DNA of 22,272 bases from Gemmatimonadota bacterium. GTDB taxonomy: Bacteria > Latescibacterota > UBA2968 > UBA8231. The position numbers and the translations under genes were made by a program. The number at the start of each line of letters is the position of its first letter. Position 1 is the first letter of the stretch. The notes below the pieces were generated by a model that was not told the DNA's origin, made no database searches, and saw nothing but the letters and a program-made list of their open reading frames with translations. Positions 1-7,309 of the stretch are shown here, piece by piece. Location: positions 1-22,272 of the forward strand of contig JAPPEF010000163.1 of the NCBI GenBank assembly GCA_028875335.1, read 5' to 3'.

Positions 1-103
1 ACCCCTGAGCTCGCGCACCCGAACCCACATTCTGAATGTTGACAACACCCTCGCTGGCAGTTGCCAACAGGGCCGCGCAGGTTATGCTAATTGCAATTTT
101 CAT
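1..103 (-). CDS. Secreted/outer-membrane protein, N-terminus only (PorV/UPF0164-like?)
   Basis: This is a partial gene whose first 34 codons lie in the window; the rest is beyond the left edge. Translation from ATG at 103 starts MKIAISITCAALLATAS, a short Lys-then-hydrophobic signal peptide with a plausible cleavage site near ATA/S. It continues with NIQNVGSGARAQG. A segment of the type 'GARA-x-GMGGA' just after the signal peptide is typical of PorV/UPF0164-type outer-membrane barrels, so that family is my guess. The start is well supported: a strong Shine-Dalgarno sequence, GGAGGAGG (minus strand, 111-118), sits 7 nt before the ATG, and a good promoter lies upstream. The reading frame and export signal are seen directly; the family rests on about ten residues. 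Confidence 0.65.
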   Translation of the reverse strand, partial: MKIAISITCAALLATASEGVVNIQNVGSGARAQG

Positions 104-155
104 ACGCTTGCCTCCTCCACTTAGTGAGATGCGCTTGTACTATGCATTGCTATTT

Positions 156-183
156 AGTATAAATATATAAAATTAGTAGTCAA
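156..183 (-). promoter_or_regulatory. Sigma70-type promoter for the left-edge secreted protein gene
   Basis: On the minus strand there is TTGACT (178-183) and TATACT (156-161) with a 16-nt spacer, each 5/6 to consensus, inside an A+T-rich stretch (140-190) that contrasts with its surroundings. The expected transcript start is about 40 nt before the GGAGGAGG ribosome site of the gene beginning at 103. Confidence 0.6.
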
Positions 184-217
184 TAAAAATAGTCCCACTC
201 TCACCGCTGCCAATTCC

Positions 218-249
218 TTGACGAATTAAGGCCGCATAGTCGTTATTAT
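218..249 (+). promoter_or_regulatory. Weak candidate promoter for cysC
   Basis: On the plus strand, TTGACG (218-223) is followed by TATTAT (244-249). The 20-nt spacer is longer than usual, so this is only a candidate. It would start transcription about 35 nt before the cysC start. The rest of the 104-291 gap shows only the divergent minus-strand promoter and no other clear structure. Confidence 0.25.
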
Positions 250-291
250 GAGTTTTCCATGGAATCTATCTCTAAACTCACGAGGTGAACT

Positions 292-906
292 TTGACCGCT
301 ATTAAAGCGACCAATATCGTCCGGCACGAAGGCCATGTCAGCCGCGAGCAACGCGAACGCCTGTTGCACCAACAAGGGGTGTTGCTCTGGCTGACGGGCT
401 TGCCGAGTTCGGGCAAAAGCACGATTGCCTATACGGTTGAACACGCCTTGGCCGCCCGCGGCCATTTGGCCTATGTGCTCGACGGGGACAACATCCGCTT
501 TGGGCTCAATAAAAATTTGGGCTTTTCTGCTGACGACCGGGCGGAAAATATCCGGCGGATTGGCGAGGTAGGAAAGCTCTTTGTCGATGGGGGCTTCCTA
601 ACCCTCGCTAGTTTTGTCAGCCCCTATCGAGCCGACCGCGATGGAGTGCGGGCCCTGATGGCAGAGGGTGATTTCGTCGAAATTTTCGTCAACGCCCCGG
701 TCGAAGTATGCGCCGAGCGCGATCCCAAAGGCCTCTACAAAAAGGCACAAGCCGGTGAAATACCCAACTTTACTGGTGTTTCAGACCCCTATGAGGAGCC
801 TGAAAGTCCCGAACTGGTCATCGAAACTGACACAGCAACCCCTGCGGAGGCCGCCGTGCAGGTTATCGACCTATTAGAGAAAATGGGCAAAATTCAATCC
901 ATATAG
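292..906 (+). CDS. cysC: Adenylyl-sulfate (APS) kinase
   Basis: APS kinase phosphorylates adenosine 5'-phosphosulfate with ATP to give PAPS, the sulfate donor for assimilation or for sulfotransferases; it is cytoplasmic. The 204-residue product has normal family length. Visible motifs are the N-terminal NIVRHEGHVSREQRE block, the Walker A loop GLPSSGKST (36-44), DGDNIR (64-69) followed by LGFSADDRAENIRR, SFVSPYRADRD (107-117) with the serine at the position phosphorylated in the family, and GLYKKAQAGEIPNFTG (147-162). The P-loop reads PSS where GLSGSGKS is more common, but the Gly-Lys-Ser core is intact. The start is TTG at 292, with GAGGTG (282-287) a short 4 nt upstream. No sulfate adenylyltransferase (cysD/cysN/sat) lies beside it, and a terminator follows, so it appears monocistronic. 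Confidence 0.95.
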   Translation: MTAIKATNIVRHEGHVSREQRERLLHQQGVLLWLTGLPSSGKSTIAYTVEHALAARGHLAYVLDGDNIRFGLNKNLGFSADDRAENIRRIGEVGKLFVDGGFLTLASFVSPYRADRDGVRALMAEGDFVEIFVNAPVEVCAERDPKGLYKKAQAGEIPNFTGVSDPYEEPESPELVIETDTATPAEAAVQVIDLLEKMGKIQSI

Positions 907-947
907 GCTTGCACAAACCTACCCAGCCTATTCCTTCCGCCATGCAC

Positions 948-973
948 CAGGGGATCGTCAGATCCCCTGTTTT
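948..973 (+). terminator. Rho-independent terminator after cysC
   Basis: A perfect inverted repeat CAGGGGATC (948-956) / GATCCCCTG (961-969) with loop GTCA is followed by TTTTGCGTTT on the plus strand. It lies 41 nt after the cysC stop and only 15 nt before the next ATG, so it should separate cysC from the following membrane-protein gene. Confidence 0.85.
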
Positions 974-988
974 GCGTTTGCCAGTGCG

Positions 989-2023
989 ATGCACAAGATA
1001 CTGAAACAAATCCTCCAGTATGGGCTAAGCCTAGGCTTGATGGGGCTTTTTATCTATTGGGCCTTTGAGGGAATAAACCGCGGGGAACTCTGGGATGCCA
1101 TGACCGGTATTTCGCCGGTTTGGGCCGCTGTCATGTGCATCGCAACGCTGGGGACCTTGGTACTGCGGGCTTGGCGCTGGATGGTCCTGATGCGTCCTTT
1201 TGCGCCGCAGGTGAACAATCTCAACGCGTCGCTTGCCCTAGCTATATGCTATGCAGCCAATGTGGTCGTGCCGCGCTCAGGCGAGGTCTTGCGGTGCGTC
1301 AGCCTCAAGTGGACCACCGGGGCGAGCATCAGCGCCCTAATGGCCACGATCGTGGTGGAGCGCATTCTAGATCTGTTCTGGCTCATCGTCTTGTTCTGGC
1401 TCATCGTCTATGTAGATATTGCCCTGCCCGTGCTTTGGATGCCGGTCAATGCAGATCGGGACACCATCGGTCTGTTGGCCCTAGCCGGCTGCTTGATCGC
1501 GCTGAGCGCCTTGGTTTTGGTATCGGTTTATCGGGAAAAAATTTTGGCTGGAATGCGTCCGCTGCTCACGCGGATCGCTTGGGGACGCGGCGAGCGGGCC
1601 CTCGAAATCATCGAGACCTTCATCGGCGGGCTCTCCGCCCTGCGGCAACAGCCGACGGCGTACTTTGAAATCCTAGTTAGCTCGATTCTGCTCAACGGGG
1701 CCTACGTGTTCATTGTCTACGCGGCTTTTATTGGTATGGGGCTAGACCAAACATACGGCCTCGACGCAGCAGCCGCACTGGTGATCATGGCCATATCGTC
1801 TATAGGAGTGATCGTTCCGACACCTGGGGCGATCGGTTCGTATCACCTCCTCTTCGGCGATGCCATGCACCGCCTCTATACGGTGCCCCTTGCCACTGCT
1901 TTGGCCTGCGCTACGTTGACCCATGCTTTAGCAACTCTGACCTATGTCTTCGTCGGTGGTCCAACTCTGCTGTGGCAGTGGCATCGGAGTCGGCAGAATA
2001 ATTCAGAAGATCCAGACGATTAG
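989..2023 (+). CDS. YbhN/UPF0104-type integral membrane protein (lysylphosphatidylglycerol synthase TM-like)
   Basis: The product is a 344-residue polytopic membrane protein of the family annotated as 'lysylphosphatidylglycerol synthase transmembrane region' or UPF0104/AglD-like. Family hallmarks are visible: an RAWRW motif after the second hydrophobic helix (60-64), VVPRSGEVLR (93-102), VVERILDL (122-129), and VPTPGAIGSYH near 276-286 followed by a hydrophobic C-terminal helix and a charged tail. It has only the membrane part and lacks the soluble aminoacyl-transferase domain of MprF, so a lipid or polyprenol-glycan transport/flipping role is more likely than lipid lysylation; the substrate cannot be told. 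The ATG at 989 has no clear Shine-Dalgarno sequence and sits 15 nt after the cysC terminator. Its last 21 nt overlap the convergent DUF350 gene. Confidence 0.85.
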   Translation: MHKILKQILQYGLSLGLMGLFIYWAFEGINRGELWDAMTGISPVWAAVMCIATLGTLVLRAWRWMVLMRPFAPQVNNLNASLALAICYAANVVVPRSGEVLRCVSLKWTTGASISALMATIVVERILDLFWLIVLFWLIVYVDIALPVLWMPVNADRDTIGLLALAGCLIALSALVLVSVYREKILAGMRPLLTRIAWGRGERALEIIETFIGGLSALRQQPTAYFEILVSSILLNGAYVFIVYAAFIGMGLDQTYGLDAAAALVIMAISSIGVIVPTPGAIGSYHLLFGDAMHRLYTVPLATALACATLTHALATLTYVFVGGPTLLWQWHRSRQNNSEDPDD

Positions 2024-2845
2024 CGTCGATCCGCCCACGTAGCCGAAGGCCTCTATCAGCCCGGCCCCCACATTCGGCTGCTCCTCGATCTGTTCGGCAC
2101 CCAAGCGCACTTTGGGAGCTAGGAGCACATCGGTCAATTTGTGGATTAGGTAAAGCGCGACAAAACCAAAGACCGCATCCATGCCAAAGGTTTGGAGGCC
2201 GATAAGCCACCCTGCGTAGTCGCCGGCCACGGCGATGCTGACGATATTGCCCATGCCCACCAGCACGCCGCCAAACGCCAAGCCAACCGCGGCATTATCG
2301 CGCTCTAGTTCGCTGTGAACCGAATGCGGGGTAATCCACTCGTAGAGCAGCCCGGCCACCACCAGCACCACTTGGGCCAAGAGCCAAAAGACCACCCCGC
2401 TCCACAGGGGCCCCTCGCCCTGCACGATAGCCAGAACAATCAAGCCATTGGCAATGTGCATCCCCGCCTCGACAAAGGCCGTCCCCATATTCTGATCCTC
2501 GACGATCTCCTTGCGGTTATTGAAGTGAGGTAGAAGTACTCGCTCGCAGAGCACACCGGCGACGAGCATCAAGACAATCGCGAGGAGGCCGTACTGGGCG
2601 ATGCCAATCAGGTCGGCTTGCCAGCCGAGCGAAGGGCCGCTCAATGCCCCCCCCAGCGCTAGGCAAATCCCAAAGAAATAACCGCCCACCGCAACGGCCA
2701 TCGCATGGTTGTTGTGGCCGTAGAGTTCGTCCTTGAGATTGACCCGGCGAAAAACCCGGGCATAGGCCTGCTTGGCAACAAAGAGCAGGACGAAAGCCTC
2801 TAAGAGATAGACTAGGGTCTGAGCCATCGTCATTAAAGTATCCAC
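2003..2845 (-). CDS. DUF350 membrane protein with internal duplication (YjfL-like)
   Basis: The 280-residue, very hydrophobic protein is built from two DUF350 units. Unit 1 (about 38-140) has GHNNHAMAVAVGGYFFG and later EDQNMGTAFVEAGMHIANG. Unit 2 (about 178-280) has ERDNAAVGLAFGGVLVG and later EEQPNVGAGLIEAFGYVGG. Each unit offers about four membrane segments with a conserved acidic/Asn entry to the second helix pair. DUF350 proteins are inner-membrane proteins of unknown activity, repeatedly found next to PspA homologues (E. coli yjfL near yjfJ). The start is GTG at 2845, preceded by GGGGG (2851-2855) at 5 nt; ATG codons at 2833 and 2827 are alternatives. It is the last gene of the minus-strand unit. 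No terminator is visible before the convergent gene, whose 3' end it overlaps by 21 nt. Confidence 0.88.
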   Translation of the reverse strand: MDTLMTMAQTLVYLLEAFVLLFVAKQAYARVFRRVNLKDELYGHNNHAMAVAVGGYFFGICLALGGALSGPSLGWQADLIGIAQYGLLAIVLMLVAGVLCERVLLPHFNNRKEIVEDQNMGTAFVEAGMHIANGLIVLAIVQGEGPLWSGVVFWLLAQVVLVVAGLLYEWITPHSVHSELERDNAAVGLAFGGVLVGMGNIVSIAVAGDYAGWLIGLQTFGMDAVFGFVALYLIHKLTDVLLAPKVRLGAEQIEEQPNVGAGLIEAFGYVGGSTLIVWIF

Positions 2846-2854
2846 TGGTTCCCC

Positions 2855-3556
2855 CTATTTTCCAAAGCGCGAGGAACCGCGTCCCCACCCGGAGGTGGTG
2901 CGGCCCATGCGGTTTTTGACTTGGCCACTAAAGGCCTGGCGGCGGCTTTGCTGGCGCTGGTAGAATTGCGGTCGCGTCTTTTGGGTTTGCGAACCGCGCG
3001 ATCCAAAGGTGGGCCGGCCGTCTTTCACCGGCCCGTAGTACGGGCGGCCCCGTTCCCGGTTGCGGCGATAGTCTTCCCAATCGCCTCGGCCAACGCCCCA
3101 TCCTCCCATTAAGTCGCGCATTAGCGCGTACTGGCCGTAAAATTGCCAAAATCCACCGCCTCCCCAAAACCCGTACTGAGGATTGCCGACGTATTGGTAG
3201 CCGGGCGGGTGCGCTTGATTGGTGCCAGTGCGGCGGCCGTCCAGCGACTTGGAGGCCACGACCATGCCGACGTACTTTTCGTAGCGGTAGAAGGTTTCTT
3301 CGCGAACTTCCATCCAATCGGTACGGCGCTCCTCGTACACGATGGTATCGCGCCCGGCGACGCGCTGTCCCGCAGCCGTCAACACTTGGAAGCGAAGGGC
3401 GTAGTCGGGAAAAAACGAGCCTTCGATACGAGTATCATCGACGATCAGCGAGTACTCGGGATAGCGATCTAAGTCGCGTATTAGCTCCCGCACCGGGTCT
3501 TTTGACCCGCAGGCAATCAGGCCCCACAACGCCAAGGCCGCTACGCGCCAAGCCAT
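2855..3556 (-). CDS. Lipoprotein with Gly/aromatic-rich middle and basic tail (YjfM/DUF1190 position)
   Basis: The 233-residue product begins with a hydrophobic signal ending in a lipobox, LIAC, with Cys at residue 16, so a lipid-anchored envelope protein is expected. The N-terminal half (17-120) is a soluble, mixed segment. Residues 122-155 are rich in Gly, Tyr, Trp and Phe (for example GFWGGGGFWQFYGQY). The tail (about 165-233) is rich in Arg, Gln, Gly and Ser and ends TSGWGRGSSRFGK. Low-complexity Gly/Ser/Phe tails are also seen on DUF1190 proteins (YjfM/YgiB), which occupy the same place beside DUF350 genes, but I cannot claim homology. It has a strong GAGGAGGG ribosome site 8 nt before the ATG, starts 1 nt after the DUF4178 stop, and is followed 9 nt later by the DUF350 start, so translation is probably coupled. 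Confidence 0.8.
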   Translation of the reverse strand: MAWRVAALALWGLIACGSKDPVRELIRDLDRYPEYSLIVDDTRIEGSFFPDYALRFQVLTAAGQRVAGRDTIVYEERRTDWMEVREETFYRYEKYVGMVVASKSLDGRRTGTNQAHPPGYQYVGNPQYGFWGGGGFWQFYGQYALMRDLMGGWGVGRGDWEDYRRNRERGRPYYGPVKDGRPTFGSRGSQTQKTRPQFYQRQQSRRQAFSGQVKNRMGRTTSGWGRGSSRFGK

Positions 3557-3557
3557 T

Positions 3558-4106
3558 TCAAGTGCCCTCCTCCACCGGCAAAATGTCGGTGAATTGGTAT
3601 TCTTCTACCTCCAAGCCTGCGTACGCGGCAAAGTCGCGCTCGCCCCACTGGCTGATAAAAAGCACTTTGCCCTCTTCTCCTTCAAACGACCAGTTGACAA
3701 ACTCGCGCTCCGCATCGGTGCCGTCTTTGCGGTACAGGCCCGCATCGCTCGTGCTCCCCGCGTATTCATCACCCTCAAACCGTATAGTTTCAGGCGGGTC
3801 GCCGTCGGCGATGATCGCCGCGGCAATATCGCCTTCGATTTCGTCGATGCCAATCGCCCGCGTTAAAGTCCAATAGGCTTTACCGTCTTCTACGGCGCGC
3901 TCGAGGAAGCGCACCTGACCATCGGCCTGCAATTCCCATTCTTCGGTAGTATAGCCGTCGTAGTCATAGCTTCCACGGCCTGTAACCTGCCAAGTTTTGA
4001 GGTCGTAATCGACGAGAAAGCCTACCTTCATGGTGCTGAGCGAATACTCCTGATAGGTCGATTCGTCCTCGTCTTGGCGACCACCGAACCATTTCCTTAA
4101 ACCCAT
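3558..4106 (-). CDS. DUF4178 domain protein
   Basis: The 182-residue product has no signal peptide or membrane helix and is probably cytoplasmic. It has the DUF4178 pattern: a short basic start (MGLRKWFGG), a repeated beta-rich unit including WQVTGRGSYDYDGYTTEEWEL (split here for length: WQVTGRGSYDYD, then GYTTEEWEL), then a second unit around SFEGEEGKVLFISQWGERDF. DUF4178 proteins are of unknown biochemical function and occur next to PspA, DUF350 and spermidine-synthase-like genes. The position equals that of yjfK (a DUF2491 protein) in the enterobacterial yjfI-M operon. The ATG at 4106 has AAAGGA 8 nt upstream. It follows the aminopropyltransferase by 13 nt and precedes the lipoprotein gene by 1 nt. 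Confidence 0.82.
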   Translation of the reverse strand: MGLRKWFGGRQDEDESTYQEYSLSTMKVGFLVDYDLKTWQVTGRGSYDYDGYTTEEWELQADGQVRFLERAVEDGKAYWTLTRAIGIDEIEGDIAAAIIADGDPPETIRFEGDEYAGSTSDAGLYRKDGTDAEREFVNWSFEGEEGKVLFISQWGERDFAAYAGLEVEEYQFTDILPVEEGT

Positions 4107-4119
4107 CTGGCATGTCCTT

Positions 4120-5640
4120 TCAAAACTGAGTACTCTTACCTTGTCGATAATAACGCGCTAGCACCGGCCTATCAAGTCGGTTGGCCTGCACGGGCAAGCG
4201 GGTCATGTCACCGTCAAACACCGCGAGGGCACTCCAGACTTGGCGGTCGATATAGCGCGTGGGAACCACAAAGGCGACTGCCTGCGGATCTAGTCCGGCG
4301 GGTCCTGCCAAGTGGAACCCCCACTCGCCAAAAGAGGGCACGTACAAGTGATAAGAGTGGACGGCAAAGCCCGCTTCCTCCAAAGCGGCGGCAATGCTCC
4401 AGTACGCCTCGCGTACGTGATACGGACTAGAAGCCTGAGTCGCCAAGACGCCTTGCGGGCTGAGCAACTTGCGGCACAGCCTATAGGCCTCGACCGAATA
4501 GAGCTTGGCCAAGCTCTCCTCGCGAGGGTCCGGCAAATCGATTAGTATCGCTCCATACGACATGTGCTCGCGCTGCAAAAAGACAAAACCATCTTCGTTG
4601 ATCACGCGCACTTGGCGGCGATTCAAGGCATTGTCATTCAGCCGGGTCAGGTAGATGTTGCGCTGGGCCAATCGGGTCACTGCCGGATCGAGATCGACCA
4701 AGTCGACGTGCTGGACCTCCTCGTATTTGAGCACTTCCCGCGCTGTCAGCCCGTCCCCTCCCCCAATGATGAGCACCCTCTCGCGGGAGGGTGCCAGCGC
4801 CATAGCCGGATGGACTAGGGCTTCGTGGTAGCGGTGCTCATCAATGGAAGCGAATTGCAAGTGCCCGTTGAGATAGAGCCGCAGATGTTCGTCGCGCCGG
4901 GTCAGGACGATTTGCTGATAGGCCGATTGCTCGCTGTGGACGATACGGTCTTCGTACAGGTCACTTTCCCACCGCGCCCGCAACCCCTCCCCCTGCCAAG
5001 CCAACGCCCCTAGCGCCGCAATAACCACAAGCGCTTGCACTCCTAGCGAACGAAAAGCGCGCTGCTCTAGCAACACCTCCTTAAACGCAAGCACCACACC
5101 GAGGCCAAGGCCGGCGTTGATCAAACCAGCGACTAGCGCCGTATGTAGGCTGCCGAGGAAAGGCAACAGGATATACGGAAAGAGCAACGAGGCCAACAAG
5201 GCCCCCAGATAATCGAGGGACAAAACATTAGATAACGCAGCGCGTAACGTACCGTGACCGCGCAAAAGCCGGGTAATCAGCGGCACTTCCAAACCGATCA
5301 ACGCGCCAATCGCCGTGCTCAACGCCAACATACCGGCCCTAAAGTGATCGGTGTATCCATAGAGCACGTAAAGCACGCCAACTGAAATCCCACCCAAAAG
5401 TCCCAGCCAAATCTCTAGCTGGGCCAGCCGCGTCAATAGCAAGTGGTCGGCGACAAAGCGCGAAAGCCAAGAGCCAAGCCCCATCGCAGCGAGAAAAAAG
5501 CCGATCGTCAGGGAAAACTGCTCGACGCTATTACCGAGGAAGTAGGACGACACACTGCCGATGAGTAGCTGATAGACGATGGCGCAGACCGCGGCCGAGA
5601 AAATGGCCACCAGCAAAAACAGCGCACCCAGCCTAGGCAT
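4120..5640 (-). CDS. Membrane-fused polyamine aminopropyltransferase (SpeE-like)
   Basis: The 506-residue product joins about seven hydrophobic segments (residues 5-215) to a spermidine-synthase fold. In the soluble part, YQQIVLTR (242-249), LYLNGHLQFASIDEHRYHE (256-274), the AdoMet-site glycine loop IIGGGDGLTARE (292-303), DLVDLDP (313-319), DLPDP (368-372, where soluble SpeE has DSTDP) and PSFGEWGF (435-442) are all recognisable. The family transfers aminopropyl groups from decarboxylated AdoMet to a polyamine; the acceptor here is unknown. I chose ATG 5640 over TTG 5646 because GGGAGGG (5648-5654) lies 7 nt from the ATG; it then overlaps the oxidoreductase stop by 8 nt. No AdoMet decarboxylase (speD) is in the window. 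By the positive-inside rule, seven true spanning helices would place the catalytic domain outside the cytoplasm, so one segment may be re-entrant. Confidence 0.92.
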   Translation of the reverse strand: MPRLGALFLLVAIFSAAVCAIVYQLLIGSVSSYFLGNSVEQFSLTIGFFLAAMGLGSWLSRFVADHLLLTRLAQLEIWLGLLGGISVGVLYVLYGYTDHFRAGMLALSTAIGALIGLEVPLITRLLRGHGTLRAALSNVLSLDYLGALLASLLFPYILLPFLGSLHTALVAGLINAGLGLGVVLAFKEVLLEQRAFRSLGVQALVVIAALGALAWQGEGLRARWESDLYEDRIVHSEQSAYQQIVLTRRDEHLRLYLNGHLQFASIDEHRYHEALVHPAMALAPSRERVLIIGGGDGLTAREVLKYEEVQHVDLVDLDPAVTRLAQRNIYLTRLNDNALNRRQVRVINEDGFVFLQREHMSYGAILIDLPDPREESLAKLYSVEAYRLCRKLLSPQGVLATQASSPYHVREAYWSIAAALEEAGFAVHSYHLYVPSFGEWGFHLAGPAGLDPQAVAFVVPTRYIDRQVWSALAVFDGDMTRLPVQANRLDRPVLARYYRQGKSTQF

Positions 5641-7285
5641 CCTCAATCCCTCCCAGCGAGGAGGAATGCGTCACGCCGAGACAGTCCATGGCCCGCTCCG
5701 CCGCCAGAATACCGGAAAATATGGCTTCTTCGCACAGGGGCAGCCCCGTCGCATCGCACGAAGCAAAAAATATTCGCTCCATTGGCTGCTGCCGCCAACC
5801 AGCCGTCGGCCCCCACAGCGACCCAGGACTAGGCCGCATCATCCCGTGCCCCCAGCGATACAGGTCGATGCGCTCGACGAGGTCGTCTAGCTCCGGGTGA
5901 ATTCGGCGCAAATCGGCCATGATCTGTTCGGTCCAGAATGAATGGTCCTGCGCGAGCAAGGCGCGCCGAGCGTCTGCGAGTTGATCGACAAAGGGCCAAT
6001 AGTACATCAACACGCGACCACCCCCGCCCTGCTGATGATCGGCGACCACATAGCCCAGTGACGGGCTGTCGTACAAAACATTGTCCCAAGTAGTCTGCTG
6101 GGCAGCGAGCGGTTCTTTGAGAAAAATCGCCGCCACCAACCATGGGCTGTACTCAATAGCGGCCATAGCCTGGGCTTGTGCATCTGGCAAGCCCACGATC
6201 GCATAAGGAGCCGTGTGGAGCTTGCCAGCGTACACCACGGCCCGAGCGGTCAGTTGCCGTTTTTCCCCGGTCGCCAAGTCGATGTATCCCAACCGCACCT
6301 GCGACCGTTCTTCGGCCAGACGAGCCACTAGAGATTGTCGCTTTATTTCGTTCTTCCCCAATCTATTAGCGAGTTCTGCAACTAGGTGCCCATTGCCCTC
6401 GGGCCACGTCAGTGTGTGGGCCGGGTACGCTTCGTGTACTCGGTAGTCATAGAACCTACAGGCATAGTAGTGAATCCCGGCCCACGCCGAGACTTGGGCT
6501 GCCGTGCTGCCATAGTCGTCGCGGCAGGCATAATCGACCAGCCAGCGAAGCCGGTCGTCGTGCCAGCCTTCTTCACGGAGGTACTGGGCCATACTGATCT
6601 GGTCCAAACGCCGCACCCGTGAATCGGCCGTGCTATAGCGCAAAGGCATGGCAAAGGCCCGGCGACCATCCCGGCCGCGATGCAAGGCCCAGCTCAGCAT
6701 CTCGTCTTCAAAGCGCAATAACGCTTCGCGCTCCCGGCTCGATGCGTCGATAAACGGATCTAATCCATCGGTCCAGCGACCTCGATAGAACAGCCGTTCA
6801 TGCGGCCAGCGCAGCATTGACCCAGCGGCGACCAGCGGCCTATCCGCCGCGTCGTAGCCGTCGATGACGCCTAAATCTTGCAGTATTTCGTGGATGCAGT
6901 CGGCTTCGGCAGGAGGGATATTGATGTAGTGAGCGCCCCAGGGAAATACCTGATCGCCCCAATGGCCGCTGCGGCTGGTGCCCCCTAGCTGGTCGTCGAG
7001 GTCGAAGAGGAGAATCCGCTCCACCCCCGACCGACGCAACTTCCACGCCGCAGCCAAGCCAGAGATCCCACCACCGACAATGGCGACATCGCACGCGGGC
7101 TCAGCCGCGGCAAAGTCTGCCCAGGAATGCACATCGCGCAGCAGGTGCCCACGCGGTGGTCCCTCGTTGACGATCCGCCCGGGAATCGGCCGCCGCTGCT
7201 GGTCAGACGAGCAACCGCACCAAGCGGCCCAGCTACCAGCGGCGGCGAGCGCGCCGAAAAATTGCCTGCGGCTAAGGGCCTTCAT
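5633..7285 (-). CDS. Tat-exported FAD-dependent oxidoreductase (amine-oxidase-like)
   Basis: The 550-residue flavoprotein starts with a Tat-type signal: SRRQFF (5-10), then a hydrophobic stretch ending WCGCSSD near residue 26. A lipobox is not canonical, so a free periplasmic protein is favoured. The FAD-binding Rossmann motif GGGISG is at 71-76, with the ribose-binding acidic residue at the end of strand 2 (LLFDLDD, about 92-98) and the GGTSRSG loop at 101-107. The C-terminal FAD-closing segment (FASCDATG, then EEAIFSGILAAERAM near the end) fits the amine oxidase/protoporphyrinogen oxidase superfamily. Its substrate is unknown; the overlap with an aminopropyltransferase gene suggests a polyamine or amine product. 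It lies 24 nt after the PspA stop and has a weak ribosome site, so it may depend on upstream translation. Confidence 0.88.
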   Translation of the reverse strand: MKALSRRQFFGALAAAGSWAAWCGCSSDQQRRPIPGRIVNEGPPRGHLLRDVHSWADFAAAEPACDVAIVGGGISGLAAAWKLRRSGVERILLFDLDDQLGGTSRSGHWGDQVFPWGAHYINIPPAEADCIHEILQDLGVIDGYDAADRPLVAAGSMLRWPHERLFYRGRWTDGLDPFIDASSREREALLRFEDEMLSWALHRGRDGRRAFAMPLRYSTADSRVRRLDQISMAQYLREEGWHDDRLRWLVDYACRDDYGSTAAQVSAWAGIHYYACRFYDYRVHEAYPAHTLTWPEGNGHLVAELANRLGKNEIKRQSLVARLAEERSQVRLGYIDLATGEKRQLTARAVVYAGKLHTAPYAIVGLPDAQAQAMAAIEYSPWLVAAIFLKEPLAAQQTTWDNVLYDSPSLGYVVADHQQGGGGRVLMYYWPFVDQLADARRALLAQDHSFWTEQIMADLRRIHPELDDLVERIDLYRWGHGMMRPSPGSLWGPTAGWRQQPMERIFFASCDATGLPLCEEAIFSGILAAERAMDCLGVTHSSSLGGIEDA

Positions 7286-7309
7286 CCCATGAGCGCGAGC
7301 GGCAGCCCC

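Noticed and set aside
1120..1668. Plus-strand frame of 182 codons inside the UPF0104-type gene
   Set aside because: It is a shifted frame of a membrane protein with strong family motifs; its own translation is Arg/His/Ala-rich and looks random.
989..2023. MprF-type lysyl-phosphatidylglycerol synthase
   Set aside because: Only the membrane region is present; the soluble aminoacyl-transferase domain is missing.
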